Source: an uncultured Clostridium sp. (lineage in GTDB: Bacteria > Bacillota > Clostridia > Oscillospirales > Acutalibacteraceae). Taken from it: 5,377 bases of DNA. Where the stretch lies: NCBI GenBank assembly GCA_934717555.1, contig CAKUYY010000087.1:1-5377 (forward strand). The letters run 5' to 3'. Within the stretch, counting starts at the first letter, position 1. Every line of letters begins with the position of its first letter. This document shows, piece by piece, positions 5,209 to 5,377 of this stretch. Below the pieces are notes generated by a model. The model ran no database searches. It was not told the DNA's origin and saw nothing but the letters and a program-made list of their open reading frames with translations. The position numbers were made by a program, and so were the translations under genes.

Positions 5209-5377
5209 TAAAAATTGCTGTTTCAATTTCTATTTTTGTCATGCAAACAGGCCATAGATTGATAACTTTTCTTATATATCCCGCTACATTTTATATTTGT
5301 CTCATTTTATAGCTTTTTCTGATGTATTTTCTGAAAAATTCCCTTTTTTTACTATTAACTTCCGTATAGGATACCAG
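5209..5377. other. AT-rich region with no supported gene
   Basis: Strongly AT-rich, with runs of A and T on both strands. Minus-strand frames entering from the right edge close within about 30 codons (for example a stop in the TAA region near 5291), so the tail of an upstream gene cannot be excluded, but nothing in the few residues is recognisable. No terminator-grade hairpin or RNA gene was seen. Confidence 0.4.

Noticed and set aside
5036..5242. Minus-strand frame of 68 codons starting at 5242
   Set aside because: It covers the ATPase promoter, leader and first codons in another frame; no RBS precedes its ATG and the peptide looks like translated AT-rich spacer.

Overview
The window looks like chromosomal DNA of a low-to-mid GC Gram-positive bacterium, most likely a Clostridia-type Firmicute. 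The reasons are strong AGGAGG ribosome binding sites, frequent TTG starts, a TPP riboswitch that appears to work through an intrinsic terminator, and a ThiW-type transporter subunit. No tRNA, rRNA, CRISPR array, insertion sequence or phage gene was seen.

Left part (1-1818, minus strand): a thiamine salvage operon, thiW-thiM-thiE, read right to left and running off the left edge. It has a near-consensus sigma-A promoter (TTGACG, 17 bp, TATAAT), a TPP riboswitch starting almost at the transcription start, and an 11-bp terminator hairpin before thiW. ThiW should import the thiazole moiety (hydroxyethylthiazole), ThiM phosphorylates it, and ThiE joins it to the pyrimidine (HMP-PP) to make thiamine phosphate. 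When TPP is plentiful the leader should terminate. thiM and thiE overlap by 14 bp.

Middle (1819-2690, plus strand): one divergent, markedly AT-rich gene of unknown function. It encodes a 196-residue protein with one N-terminal membrane anchor and an acidic outer domain. It has its own likely extended -10 promoter and a strong RBS before a TTG start. It meets the next gene head-on at a strong inverted repeat that can serve as a two-way terminator.

Right part (2689-5377, minus strand): one large P-type cation ATPase with all catalytic motifs, of the CaxP/CtpE-like group, for which calcium export is the best-supported guess. Its promoter has a perfect TTGACA -35 box lying inside a perfect 15-bp palindrome, a candidate operator. 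The remaining right-hand DNA is AT-rich and no gene could be supported there.

Most of the window is ordinary. The items most worth a second look are the orphan anchored protein, the operator-like palindrome over the ATPase promoter, and the alternative pairing in the thi leader.
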